Source: CAG-791 sp045113775 | GTDB lineage: Bacteria; Bacillota; Clostridia; Lachnospirales; Lachnospiraceae | Direction: 5' to 3' | DNA length: 56,121 nt | Assembly (NCBI GenBank): GCA_045113775.1 | Contig: JBGUJH010000153.1 | Coordinates: 1 to 56,121 of the forward strand | In this document: positions 16,403 through 25,549 of the stretch, one piece after another | Layout of the letters: each line of letters starts with the position of its first letter | How positions within the stretch are numbered: the first letter of the stretch is position 1 | Program-made: the position numbers and the translations under genes | The notes under the pieces: model-generated | What the model was told of the DNA's origin: nothing | What the model saw: the letters and a program-made list of their open reading frames with translations, nothing else | Databases searched by the model: none

Positions 16403-17929
16403 TCACGCCCGATACCACTTTTGAGCCTGCTCACGAAACAGTGCCAGTGACGGCTCGTGCATATAGATCATATGTCCCGAAGGGTAATATGTGAACGTAA
16501 GGTTCTTCTCATATTCCTTGTTCAGGAAAACGTGATCATATGTCCACTCCGCGGCAAAGAACGGGGTAGCCATGTCATAGTAGCCGCAGAGCACCCAGAT
16601 CTTCAAAAAGCGGTTTTTGGACATTGTTTCATAGATTATCTTTTCCTGGCAGAAACCATTTGTCTCTGACGCGGGATATGTCCATTTTTCATTGACCTCC
16701 AGAGAGAGCGGCTCGTAGGGCCGGTCTGTGTGAAAGCCCAGTTCATCGTTTATATACCGGTTGACAGCCATTCCGAAAACATCTCCGAGAGCAGCGGCTG
16801 AGGGGTCGGCGTCACCGTCTGCCATACTCCCCCCTGTCAAAGGTCCTGTATAACGGCCGTCAATGCGTCCGATCACAAGCCTTCGATCACTGAGCAGCTT
16901 CTCGCAGAAATCCCAGTACAGCACTCGCAGATTGGCCTTCAGGATATCTTGTTTCTCCAACCCTGAATATGCGGAAATTCGCGCTGCCACTACATCTCGC
17001 CGATTTTCATCAAGCCGGCGGCCGGCGAACAGCGCCGACAGATATTCTCCGCCCGCGAACGCGCGTACTTCCTCGAGAAAATCCTCCAGCTCCATCTCCT
17101 GATATTTCGGAACCAGCCGGCCGTGATACCACGCATCCGCGGCATAGGTGGGCAGGTAGAGCGCATATGTGTAATCACTCGGCGTATTCTCCATCATAGT
17201 GGTAAAGTCGTTAACGGAAGAGATCAGCATGATTCCGTTCAGTCCCAGTGAATATCTGTCGGACAAATACTTGGAAAGTCCGATGGCGCGGATGGTCCCA
17301 TAGGATTCGCCTGCCAGGTATTTAGGCGATGACCAGCGGCCGTACCGATTGACATAGAGGCGTATAAAATCACCCACAGTCCGGTTGTCGTTTTCATAAC
17401 CGATAAAGTTCGACAGTTCCACGCCTTCCGCGGGTCTGGAATAGCCGGTTCCCACCGGATCGATAAACACCAGATCCGTTATATCCAAAACAGTGTACTC
17501 ATTGTCCTCGATTGGCGCAGGGAACTGCGACACCTGACCGTCCTTATCGAACGCAATGCGGCGCGGTCCCAGAAATCCCATATGCATCCATTCCGAACTG
17601 GATCCCGGTCCGCCGTTGAACACAAACGTCAACGGGCGTTCCGCTGCACTGTCGGTCTCCTCTACTGTATAAGCGGCAAAGAAAATCTCACATTTTCCGC
17701 CTGCTGTATCCACGACCATTGTGCCTGCAGTCACGCTGTAGTCAAGTGACCGGCCGCGCACTGCGATGCTGTGCCTTGTGGTGACTAAATGGTCTACAGG
17801 CGGGGTCCCGGCCGGTGACTGCGCGGATCCGGAAGGGGTCTGTCCCTCCACCGCCGATCCGCCGCTTGCTGTAAGCATAAGGAATGTGAGAAGGAACATA
17901 GCGATGCAGATGATAATTGTCAAATTCAT
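16403..17929 (-). CDS. secreted S10-family serine carboxypeptidase-like protein
   Basis: The 508-residue precursor has an N-terminal hydrophobic signal (about 1-25) and an S10 alpha/beta-hydrolase domain. The oxyanion region FVFNGGPGSSSEWMHMGFLGP, the nucleophile in AGESYGT, the Asp in LCGYYDMATPFF and the His in YPSGHMIYMHE complete a full catalytic triad; FIDPVGTGYSRP is also typical. The family removes C-terminal residues from peptides, often at acidic pH; here it would act outside the membrane, possibly anchored. It is the first gene of a pair with the Fic-STAS-kinase gene and is divergent from the Clp-FtsH fusion gene. AGAGGTAGCAAC precedes the start. Confidence 0.85.
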   Translation of the reverse strand: MNLTIIICIAMFLLTFLMLTASGGSAVEGQTPSGSAQSPAGTPPVDHLVTTRHSIAVRGRSLDYSVTAGTMVVDTAGGKCEIFFAAYTVEETDSAAERPLTFVFNGGPGSSSEWMHMGFLGPRRIAFDKDGQVSQFPAPIEDNEYTVLDITDLVFIDPVGTGYSRPAEGVELSNFIGYENDNRTVGDFIRLYVNRYGRWSSPKYLAGESYGTIRAIGLSKYLSDRYSLGLNGIMLISSVNDFTTMMENTPSDYTYALYLPTYAADAWYHGRLVPKYQEMELEDFLEEVRAFAGGEYLSALFAGRRLDENRRDVVAARISAYSGLEKQDILKANLRVLYWDFCEKLLSDRRLVIGRIDGRYTGPLTGGSMADGDADPSAAALGDVFGMAVNRYINDELGFHTDRPYEPLSLEVNEKWTYPASETNGFCQEKIIYETMSKNRFLKIWVLCGYYDMATPFFAAEWTYDHVFLNKEYEKNLTFTYYPSGHMIYMHEPSLALFREQAQKWYRA

Positions 17930-18020
17930 GTTGCTACCTCTTTTTCTTATTAGTCAGATATAGTGTTATCATACTCCATTTCACGTCCTTCGTAAAAGCT
18001 TTTAGGCATATCGCACCCTC

Positions 18021-18029
18021 TGCTATAAT
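18021..18029 (+). promoter_or_regulatory. extended -10 promoter of the Clp-FtsH fusion gene
   Basis: TGCTATAAT gives an extended -10 (TGnTATAAT), 27 bases before the start; the -35 region is weak. Confidence 0.55.
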
Positions 18030-18056
18030 AGAAGTACAGATTTCTTAGAGAGGTAA

Positions 18057-21000
18057 ATGTCTATGAAAATCAAAAACCTGTCTTATTCTTTACAGTTTGC
18101 TGTACTTCGCGCCGGCGCGGAGGCCGAGTACGCGCACTGCACCAGTCCCGGTATCGAGTACTGGTTCCTGGGCATTCTGAAGCTGTCGGAGCTTAAAGCT
18201 AAGGACGCATTCCGCCTGCCCGAATCAGAGCTGAAGGCCATTGACTCGGATATCGAGGCTGTAAAAGCAGCTCTGCAGGAGTATGGCATTGACTCCGGCA
18301 CCCTCCGCGCAAGGCTCCGTCACGCGCTTAAGCACGGAGCCAAAAGCGCCTCGGATTCAATAGATAAATATCTGGAGCCCGCTCTTAAGGCTGCGAAGCT
18401 GAGAGGTCAGGAAAATGTGTGGGCAATAGACCTCTTAAGGATCCTTCTTGAGACACCCACAGATACTCTTAAGGACTTCCTGCCTCAGAAGGAGAAGAAG
18501 GAAGATAAACCGGAAAAAGCGGACAGTCCCGTTGGCAAAAAAGAGGAGAAAGCGGAGGCCTCTCCCTCTTCCGCACAAGGAAGAGATTTTCTGCCCGCCC
18601 TCACTGAAAAGGTCAGAAGGCTGCGCGCTGCGCTCCTCAATACAGTACAAGGACAGGACCACGTCGTGCACGCATTTGCTGAAGGAATATTCGCCGCGGA
18701 GGTACTGGCTGCCGCAGACGAGAAGCGGGTCCGTCCCCGCGCGATCTTCGCTTTTGTCGGACCGCCCGGCGTCGGCAAGACTTTCCTGGCGGAACAGGCC
18801 GCGAAAAACCTCGGTCTCCCCTATCAGCGCTTTGATATGTCCACCTATGCCGATCATCAGTCCTATATGGGGCTTGTAGGCTTTGAGCCCAGCTATAAGG
18901 ACGCCAAAGAAGGACTGCTTACCGGTTTCGTCAAAAAGAATCCCGGCTGTATTCTTCTCTTTGACGAGATCGAGAAAGCACACCTCAACACAGTGCAGCT
19001 GTTTCTGCAGATCCTGGACGCGGGACATCTGGCAGACCGGTTCCTTTCTGTGGACGTAAGTTTTAAGGATACGATCATCATCTTCACCAGCAACGCCGGG
19101 AAGATGCTTTACGAAGGCGAGGCCAGGCAAAACGCGGCAGGGGTTCCGCGTAAAGTGCTTCTGAACGCCCTGGAAACAGAGAAGGATCCCAGGACAGGCA
19201 ATCCTTTCTTCCCGCCCGCCATTACAAGCCGGCTCGCAACGGGGTGGCCTCTTCTCTTCAATCATCTGGAACCCAATGACCTGGAGCTGATCAGCCGCCG
19301 GGAATTTGACCGTCTCTGCGCCCTGTTCAAAAAACAGTACGGTCTGGAAGTGACCTTTGATCCTGTCATTTCCACTGCTCTTCTCTTTGGCGAGGGCGGC
19401 GCGGTGGATGCGCGGACACTCCGCGCGCAGACAGAACTCTTCTTCAAGAACGAGATCTTCAAAGTATGCCGGCTCTGGGGAGAGGAGCGCTTCCCGCAGG
19501 TACTGGCCCGGCTGCAGCACATTCATTTTGTACCCGAAACAGAAGATTTCCCGGAGGACGTGCGCTCTCTCTTCATCTCCGATGAGAAGCCTGAAATACT
19601 GCTCTACGGCTCTCCCTATTTTGTATCCATGTGTCAGAGAAAGCTCCCCGAATTTGTCTTCTACGGAAGCGACAATATCGAGGAAGCGCTGGAGATCGCC
19701 GGAGAAAAGGACATCCGCCTCGCCATAGTGGATATTACGGAGCGCAGCCGCAATCTCGGCAATTTCCTTTCTACCGTAGCGGTGAACGGCCAGGGCGGCG
19801 ATTTTCTGATGAGCGGCGCGGGATTTGAGTATCTTCCCATGGCGGCCGGCGTTTTCAGGGACGGAGGACGTCTCTTCCAGATGCTTCGGGAACGCCTGCC
19901 GGAACTGCCGGTTTATATACTTGAGACGGATGAGCTCCCCCTTGATGAAGAACTGACTATGAGTTTTGTGAGGGCAGGCGCAAGAGGAAAACTCACTGTC
20001 CCTGCTGAAGACTTCTCCGTTCTTGAAGATCAGCTCGACAGTATCGCCGGCCGACTCTTTTCCCAGAGCGCGGCTGCTAAACTGGCGGCGGAGCGCAAAG
20101 TCCTTACTTTTGAGACAGCTCCCAAACTTTCTGATGACGGCCGTGATGTCACTATAAGGCTCCGTGATTTTTCTCTTCACCGGGCGCCCGCCGCTGAAGA
20201 CGCAGGAAGCGTTCTGGATGAAGTGGAGAAGCCGGATGTAAGTTTTGACGATGTCATAGGATGCCGTGACGCCAAAGATGAATTGATGTTTTTCATTAAT
20301 TACCTGAAAAATCCGAAGAAGTTCTCCGCACAAGGGCTGAAGCCTCCCAAAGGCGTTCTTCTTTACGGGCCTCCCGGCACCGGAAAGACCATGCTTGCGA
20401 AGGCTATGGCAGGTGAGAGCGACGCCGCATTTCTTCCCGCTGTCGCGAGCGGCTTTGTCACCAAGTATCAGGGGAGCGGGCCCGAAGCTGTGCGGGCCCT
20501 GTTCAGGAAGGCGCGAAGATACGCTCCCGCCATCGTCTTTATCGATGAGCTGGACGCCATCGGGCGCAAACGCGGGAGTTCCGCCGGCAGCGGTCACGGC
20601 GAAGAAATGGCGCTGAACGCTCTTTTGACGGAAATGGACGGGTTCTCTGTGGATCCTCGAAGACCGGTCTTTGTCCTTGGCGCCACCAACTTTGAAGTGG
20701 AGGAAGGAAAAGGCGGCATAGGTGTACTGGATCCGGCTCTGGTCAGGCGCTTTGACCGCAGAGTACTGGTAGATCTTCCCGACGCAAAAGACAGAGAGGA
20801 GCTGCTGCGCCTCCTTCTCAGCAAAGGGATGCCGAACAGCGTCACTGATGATATGATCAGACGCACTGCGGAGCGGGCCATCGGGATGAGCCCTGCCAAT
20901 CTCACAAGCGTCGTGGATCTCGCGGGACGCATGGCAGTAAGAGCCGGCAAAGACATCGATGACGCCATACTGGACGAGGCATTTGAGCTGACCAGGCACG

Positions 21001-21542
21001 GGGAGAAGAAAGACTGGGGTTATCAATATCTCGAACGCGTCGCCAGACATGAGAGCGGACACGCTTTCCTGTGCTATCTGGGCGGAAACAAGCCGGCTTA
21101 TCTCACCATTGTCGCCCGCGGAAGCTACGGGGGCTACATGGAGCACTCCGCGGAGGAGATGAAACCTCTCTCCACAAAGGAAGAGCTGATCCACCGCATC
21201 CGAACCAGTCTGGGAGGCCGGGCTGCGGAGATCGCCTACTACGGAGAGAAAGACGGTATTTCCACCGGTGCCTCCGGCGATCTTGAGCAGGCGACCCGCC
21301 TTGCTGCAGCTATGCTCTGCACTTACGGCATGGATGAGACATTTGGACTTGCCACCATGGACCTTAGTGAAGCGCTGCGGGACAGCGCATTCAGGTGCAA
21401 GGTAAATGAGATTCTGGGCGAACAGATGCGCGAGACTGTCAGCATGATCAAAAAGAATAAGCGGCGGATCGACCGGCTGGTTGACGCGCTCCTGAAGCGC
21501 AACAAGCTCACAGGGGCCGAGATCGAAGAATTATTGAGCTGA
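18057..21542 (+). CDS. Clp N-domain/AAA+/receiver-like/FtsH AAA+ M41 protease fusion
   Basis: 1161 residues. Residues about 1-135 resemble a Clp N-terminal (substrate/adaptor) domain; a charged Lys/Glu/Pro linker follows. The first AAA+ module (about 190-480) is ClpB-D2-like: GPPGVGKT at 235-242, ILLFDEIEKAH (Asp303) and FTSNAG. Residues about 510-650 resemble a response-regulator receiver fold (LAIVDI with Asp559, LPVYILET, RAGARGKLTVP). The C-terminal part is FtsH-like: GPPGTGKT at 771-778, IVFIDELDA (Asp830), DPALVRRFDR, then the M41 zinc motif HESGH at 998-1002 and STGASGDLEQAT with the third-ligand Asp. FtsH's N-terminal membrane helices are missing, so the protease should be soluble. 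Either of two ATGs six bases apart fits AGAGG. Probably an ATP-dependent unfoldase-protease whose targets are unknown. Confidence 0.85.
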   Translation: MSMKIKNLSYSLQFAVLRAGAEAEYAHCTSPGIEYWFLGILKLSELKAKDAFRLPESELKAIDSDIEAVKAALQEYGIDSGTLRARLRHALKHGAKSASDSIDKYLEPALKAAKLRGQENVWAIDLLRILLETPTDTLKDFLPQKEKKEDKPEKADSPVGKKEEKAEASPSSAQGRDFLPALTEKVRRLRAALLNTVQGQDHVVHAFAEGIFAAEVLAAADEKRVRPRAIFAFVGPPGVGKTFLAEQAAKNLGLPYQRFDMSTYADHQSYMGLVGFEPSYKDAKEGLLTGFVKKNPGCILLFDEIEKAHLNTVQLFLQILDAGHLADRFLSVDVSFKDTIIIFTSNAGKMLYEGEARQNAAGVPRKVLLNALETEKDPRTGNPFFPPAITSRLATGWPLLFNHLEPNDLELISRREFDRLCALFKKQYGLEVTFDPVISTALLFGEGGAVDARTLRAQTELFFKNEIFKVCRLWGEERFPQVLARLQHIHFVPETEDFPEDVRSLFISDEKPEILLYGSPYFVSMCQRKLPEFVFYGSDNIEEALEIAGEKDIRLAIVDITERSRNLGNFLSTVAVNGQGGDFLMSGAGFEYLPMAAGVFRDGGRLFQMLRERLPELPVYILETDELPLDEELTMSFVRAGARGKLTVPAEDFSVLEDQLDSIAGRLFSQSAAAKLAAERKVLTFETAPKLSDDGRDVTIRLRDFSLHRAPAAEDAGSVLDEVEKPDVSFDDVIGCRDAKDELMFFINYLKNPKKFSAQGLKPPKGVLLYGPPGTGKTMLAKAMAGESDAAFLPAVASGFVTKYQGSGPEAVRALFRKARRYAPAIVFIDELDAIGRKRGSSAGSGHGEEMALNALLTEMDGFSVDPRRPVFVLGATNFEVEEGKGGIGVLDPALVRRFDRRVLVDLPDAKDREELLRLLLSKGMPNSVTDDMIRRTAERAIGMSPANLTSVVDLAGRMAVRAGKDIDDAILDEAFELTRHGEKKDWGYQYLERVARHESGHAFLCYLGGNKPAYLTIVARGSYGGYMEHSAEEMKPLSTKEELIHRIRTSLGGRAAEIAYYGEKDGISTGASGDLEQATRLAAAMLCTYGMDETFGLATMDLSEALRDSAFRCKVNEILGEQMRETVSMIKKNKRRIDRLVDALLKRNKLTGAEIEELLS

Positions 21543-21563
21543 TCACTCCTCATCAGACATAAC

Positions 21564-21605
21564 AACGGGGCAGGAACCCTCAGGTTTCCTGCCCCGTTCT
21601 TTTTG
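21564..21605. terminator. bidirectional intrinsic terminator
   Basis: AACGGGGCAGGAA (21564-21576) and TTCCTGCCCCGTT (21586-21598) form a perfect 13-bp stem followed by CTTTTT, between the convergent Clp-FtsH and WD40-kinase genes. Confidence 0.93.
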
Positions 21606-21669
21606 CAGATCGCATTCGTTATTCTTTTTCCGTATATCTGCAGACCAGCCTGTGATTGCGGTCTCCGGC

Positions 21670-24600
21670 TCATCCGCGCGCGGTACGCAGTGCTTCAAGT
21701 GCTGTCGCGGGATCGACCGCTCCATATCCTCTGTCTCCCAGCTCCTTCAGGAGAGGCGCCAGCAGCTGCTCAGGGGTCATGTCCGGGTGCGCGCTGCACT
21801 GAACATGCGCGCACTGCTCCGCAATATCATCCTCACCGAGTCCCTCAAAATAGCGAAGACCATAGATACATCTCCAAAGCTGTGCTTTTCCGCCGGAAAT
21901 AGCAGCGACATATTTTCCGTTTCTGGAAATCGCAATACTCTCGAAATTCTCTCCCATATGGATGGCACTGAGTATCTTGTTGTTCCCGGGATCAAAGAAA
22001 TACAGGATACTGCTGTCCGAAGCGAGCAGGTAGCGCTGATTATGCATAAAGCAGACCTGGGAGGCAGTGGAAATGCCCTTGCCGCGCCTTCTGACGGCAT
22101 CCTGGTCATTCAGTACGCGCTCCTGATTTGTGTCCAGATCCATATAGCGGAGACCTTTTCTGCCCGCTGCCATGCCGAGGGCCGTGTAACCCAGATCAAC
22201 TGCCAGCTCGAGGTAATTGTCGTAGGCAATCGTGTCCATTGATCCCTCGACCTGATCTGACAGCAGCACATAGTTCTCATAGCGCAGTACCATTTTCCGG
22301 GAGTCATAGCCGAACTGGATATCCTCCAGCGGCTCGTCCGCGCCAAGGGAGATCTTGGAACTCCTAATAAGTTTTCCGCCACAGTCCCACAGCTTGAGAG
22401 TTCCGCCCTCGTCGCCGGAGGCAAAACACTGACCGTCCCGGCTGATCGCAAGCGCGGTAATACTCTCTTCATGTCCCTTGCAGATCGCCATTGCTTTCCC
22501 GGTCCGCGCATCCACCTTGACAAAGCTCTTATCGCCCTTGGGGGCACAGAGGTAAAAGCTGCCGTCCGGACTCAGGCCGGAAGCCCGAAATCCCGAGATC
22601 ATTTCATGATTCGCGCCGTAGTCACTTATCATCTCACCTGTTTCCAGATCGATCAATTTCTGTCCGCAGAGCAGAAGCTCTGAATCTTCACTGAAACTGA
22701 CCCGGTCATGCCGGTGCATATCAGGAACAGTCATGATAGGCCACTGGCCCAGCACGACGACCGGCGTACATTTGCGCGAGAGTTCCTCATAAAACTCCAT
22801 CCAGTCTTCCTGATAGAGCACATTTCCGTAGGCATTAGTAAGATGAGAGATCATCAGTTCCTTGCCGGCGTCGTCCCAATTGCCTTTCTTCGAGAGATTC
22901 TTCAGCTCGCGGAGCCTCTTGTCTCTCTCTTTCTGCAGTTCTTCCTGTTCTTTGAAGTTCTTCACACGGCTGAGCTGATAGGTGCAGTGCCATCCGCTTC
23001 CGGCGGCAGCAGCTTTCTCCAGTCCGGCGAGCTTATCCTCAGTCTGTTCCGAGAACTGTTCCTGTTGGGAAGAATAATTGCGCACATATGACAGCACGTC
23101 CTTCGCATTGACCAGGTCTCCTCCCTCCAGGCTCAATTCTGCCAGCAGCAGGCCGGGTTCCGCCTGGTTGAAGTGATTCTCCCAGTTAGCGGAAAGGAAA
23201 CACTGAGCCTCGTAGAGAGTCATTGAACCGCTTCTGTAACCGTACAGGCAGCGGTTGAACAGTGTCTCGGTATGCGCCGGCTCCATCAGCGCAGCTTTGA
23301 CCCAAAGAGCTTCTGTCTCACTCTCCCGGTCAAGATCCAGATAGCTGAGCGCCCTGTTGTTGAGCTTGTCAGCGGATTCCGAGGATACTTTGGCGGCAGG
23401 CCTGGGATAGACTCTGCCGGTCACGTCTTTATAAACAGCTTTAAGCTCCTTGATCACTGAGGCAAAATCCCGCGGGCGGTTTTTAGCCTCATTTTCCAGG
23501 CATTTTTCCAGAAGTGTGCACAGTTTGTCCGGCATCGGTATTTTGGCCATTTCAAAATAGTGACGGCATTCCGATCCGGCAATTGTCCCGTGCTGCCAGG
23601 GCCTGTATCCCAGATACATTTCCAGGACAGAGACTGCCCAGCTGTAGAGATCAGTCTTACGGCTCAGTTTCTTGCCTGCCGCCTGCTCCGGCGAACAATA
23701 GGCGGGAGTCATAGCGCGCTCGCTCGCCTTTTTACCTCCCAGCTGCGCAATACCGAAATCAGCCACGCGGGCATCCCACTCATTTGTGAGAAGGAGATTG
23801 GCGGGCTTGACGTCCCGGTGGACCAGGAGCGAACGATGCGCGTAGTGAAGCCCTTCCGCGAACTGAATGGCAATGTCAAGCAGTCGTTCACTGACGGCCG
23901 CCTGACTCCCGTCGTACAATGTCTTGTCTGAAATGCGCTCAGCCAGACTCCCGTTTTCCATCCATTCAGAGAAGATCGTAGGAACGCCGTCCATTTCGCG
24001 GACATAATAGCATGCCACAATATTGGGATGAATGCCGAGATTGATCCAAGCTTCACACTCGCCGATAAAGTCTTCTTTCTGCTGATCTGATTTAAAATAT
24101 TCCGCTTTCGGGCGTTTCATGGCAAGGTCGACATCCCAGTCTTTGTGGTGTACCTTCCATACACTTCCCATTCCGCCGATAATGGGATCGGATTCGATCC
24201 GATAAACGGAGTCTTCGAGTGAAGAGCTATCGGCATCATACACCGTTCCATCATCACCAAACGAAGAAGTGTCTGCATCATACACCGTTCCGTCGTCTTC
24301 AAGCGAAGAAGCGTCTGCATCATAAACCGTTCCGTCATCCCCGAACGAAGAAGTGTCTGCATCATACACCGTTCCGTCGTCTTCAAGCGAAGAAGTGTCG
24401 GCGTCATAGACCGTTCCGTCGTCTTCAAGCGAAGAAGTATCGGCGTCATAGACTGTTCCGTCGTCTTCAAGCGAAGAAGTATCGGCGTCATAAACTGTTC
24501 CGCTCTGCTGCCTCTGTGCTTCCTTGAGCGCGTCGTCCAGCACTTTATTCCACTCGTCATCAAGCTGTGTTTTCCCTGCAGCTTCACGACGTGCCTTCTC

Positions 24601-25341
24601 TTCGGCTTCCTGACGTGCTTTCTCAGCGGCTTCCCGGCGCGCTTTCTCTTCGGCTTCCTGACGGGCCTTCTCAGCAGCCTCGAGGCGGGCCTTTTCGGCA
24701 GCTTCCCGGCGTGCCTTCTCTTCGGCTTCCTGACGGGCTTTCACAGCAGCAATCTCTCTGGCCGCTCTTGCTTTATCAAGTTCCTGCCTTCTTCTGAGAG
24801 CTTCTGCTTTTTCTTTTCTATTTCTCGCAGATTGTCCGATCGCTCTTATGACGATGTTCACAAGTGTCAGAACGTAAACAAAAAGATAAAAAATGCTGAG
24901 CCATTTGACAGCCGTATAGGAATTTTTTTCTTTTTTGAGGATACTTACAGACTGCTCTGTAGCTGCCATAGACGGGTCAATGGGATTATAACGGAGCAGG
25001 ACATCCGCCTGCCCGTCTCTTTCTTTCTTTTCCCCGTCCAATTTGTCAAAATCCTTTTTGAGCATACGGGTATGGCAGCTGTAAGGAATTCCGTCAACAT
25101 CGTATTCAAGCAGAACTCCCTGCGCCTTGAAAAAGACCCGGGTCTTTGTGATCGGTCCTTCTGCTGTGGCCGTGCCGTTCGTCGCAGTACCCGTTTTCCA
25201 AATGGGTTCGACGACCGAAAGCTCCGACTTCGCTTTGGTGAGCGCGGCCTGGCTGTTTATCAGCAGATAAACCAGAGCAGCGATGAACGCAAGATGAATT
25301 ACTAAGCCGACCGCACTTATTTTAACTTCTTCATTATCCAT
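21670..25341 (-). CDS. membrane Ser/Thr protein kinase with C-terminal WD40-like repeats
   Basis: 1223 residues. Two membrane helices (about 10-30 and 145-167) flank a DUF3592-like extracytoplasmic segment with the YDVDGIPYSCHT strand. A charged EKAR-rich coiled coil (about 190-255) and seven copies of a 14-residue repeat (281-378) follow. The kinase domain (about 380-660) has IIGGMGSVWKV, the VAIK-type AMKRPK, the catalytic loop HRDVKPANLLL (Asp510) and DFG (Asp528). A TPR-like helical region then leads to WD40-like blades (GHEESITALAISRDGQ, GGTLKLWD) in the last 350 residues. It is a Hanks-type kinase able to sense outside and dock partners inside. GGAGA precedes the start. It is last in the ClpN-FHA kinase-PP2C gene order, after a 208-base gap holding two repeats. 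Confidence 0.88.
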   Translation of the reverse strand: MDNEEVKISAVGLVIHLAFIAALVYLLINSQAALTKAKSELSVVEPIWKTGTATNGTATAEGPITKTRVFFKAQGVLLEYDVDGIPYSCHTRMLKKDFDKLDGEKKERDGQADVLLRYNPIDPSMAATEQSVSILKKEKNSYTAVKWLSIFYLFVYVLTLVNIVIRAIGQSARNRKEKAEALRRRQELDKARAAREIAAVKARQEAEEKARREAAEKARLEAAEKARQEAEEKARREAAEKARQEAEEKARREAAGKTQLDDEWNKVLDDALKEAQRQQSGTVYDADTSSLEDDGTVYDADTSSLEDDGTVYDADTSSLEDDGTVYDADTSSFGDDGTVYDADASSLEDDGTVYDADTSSFGDDGTVYDADSSSLEDSVYRIESDPIIGGMGSVWKVHHKDWDVDLAMKRPKAEYFKSDQQKEDFIGECEAWINLGIHPNIVACYYVREMDGVPTIFSEWMENGSLAERISDKTLYDGSQAAVSERLLDIAIQFAEGLHYAHRSLLVHRDVKPANLLLTNEWDARVADFGIAQLGGKKASERAMTPAYCSPEQAAGKKLSRKTDLYSWAVSVLEMYLGYRPWQHGTIAGSECRHYFEMAKIPMPDKLCTLLEKCLENEAKNRPRDFASVIKELKAVYKDVTGRVYPRPAAKVSSESADKLNNRALSYLDLDRESETEALWVKAALMEPAHTETLFNRCLYGYRSGSMTLYEAQCFLSANWENHFNQAEPGLLLAELSLEGGDLVNAKDVLSYVRNYSSQQEQFSEQTEDKLAGLEKAAAAGSGWHCTYQLSRVKNFKEQEELQKERDKRLRELKNLSKKGNWDDAGKELMISHLTNAYGNVLYQEDWMEFYEELSRKCTPVVVLGQWPIMTVPDMHRHDRVSFSEDSELLLCGQKLIDLETGEMISDYGANHEMISGFRASGLSPDGSFYLCAPKGDKSFVKVDARTGKAMAICKGHEESITALAISRDGQCFASGDEGGTLKLWDCGGKLIRSSKISLGADEPLEDIQFGYDSRKMVLRYENYVLLSDQVEGSMDTIAYDNYLELAVDLGYTALGMAAGRKGLRYMDLDTNQERVLNDQDAVRRRGKGISTASQVCFMHNQRYLLASDSSILYFFDPGNNKILSAIHMGENFESIAISRNGKYVAAISGGKAQLWRCIYGLRYFEGLGEDDIAEQCAHVQCSAHPDMTPEQLLAPLLKELGDRGYGAVDPATALEALRTARG
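24208..24501 (-). repeat. seven 42-bp tandem repeats inside the WD40-kinase gene
   Basis: The unit encodes DDGTVYDADTSSLE; seven copies lie at residues 281-378, varying mainly at Thr/Ala/Ser and at LE/FG. It is acidic and rich in Tyr, Thr and Ser, between the coiled coil and the kinase domain. The near-identical DNA units suggest recent expansion and likely copy-number variation. Confidence 0.95.
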
Positions 25342-25370
25342 AACTTGTCTCCATCTGAACTGTCCGCAGT

Positions 25371-25464
25371 TTTATCTCAGGGGGAAGACCCCCACTTCTT
25401 TAAGTGGCGGGATGATTAAGTAACAATTCTTTCTCAGTGGGGTCCACCCCCCTTCTGAGATAAA
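25371..25464 (-). repeat. PATE/MITE-like palindromic element, copy 2, with terminal inverted repeats
   Basis: The ends TTTATCTCAG (25371-25380) and CTGAGATAAA (25455-25464) are perfect 10-bp inverted repeats. Inside, on the minus strand, are a CTCAG/CTGAG hairpin with GGGG/CCCC, the linker TTGTTACTT, the hairpin CCACTTAAAGAAGTGG and then GGGTCTTCCCCC, in the same order as in positions 1-88. It contains no gene. Confidence 0.65.
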
Positions 25465-25503
25465 TGATGCACACGCGTGCGGAAAGGTAGATATTGCCTT
25501 ACA

Positions 25504-25547
25504 GGCAACCCGCACGCGGCGCAGCGGCTCGCTCTGCGAGCCTTGAA
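25504..25547 (-). repeat. 44-bp GC-rich palindromic repeat, copy A
   Basis: Read on the minus strand it matches 51870-51913 at 42 of 44 bases. It contains the hairpin GGCTCGC AGA GCGAGCC and a second GC-rich dyad (CCGC...GCGG). It abuts the PP2C stop codon. Confidence 0.8.
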
Positions 25548-25549
25548 TG

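Noticed and set aside
18435..21194. A 919-codon open frame antisense to the Clp-FtsH gene
   Set aside because: It mirrors the strong codon bias of the coding strand, has no domain signature, and the plus strand carries full AAA+ and protease motifs.
24208..24501. CRISPR-like regular repeats
   Set aside because: The 42-bp units are contiguous without spacers, in frame, and code for a protein repeat.
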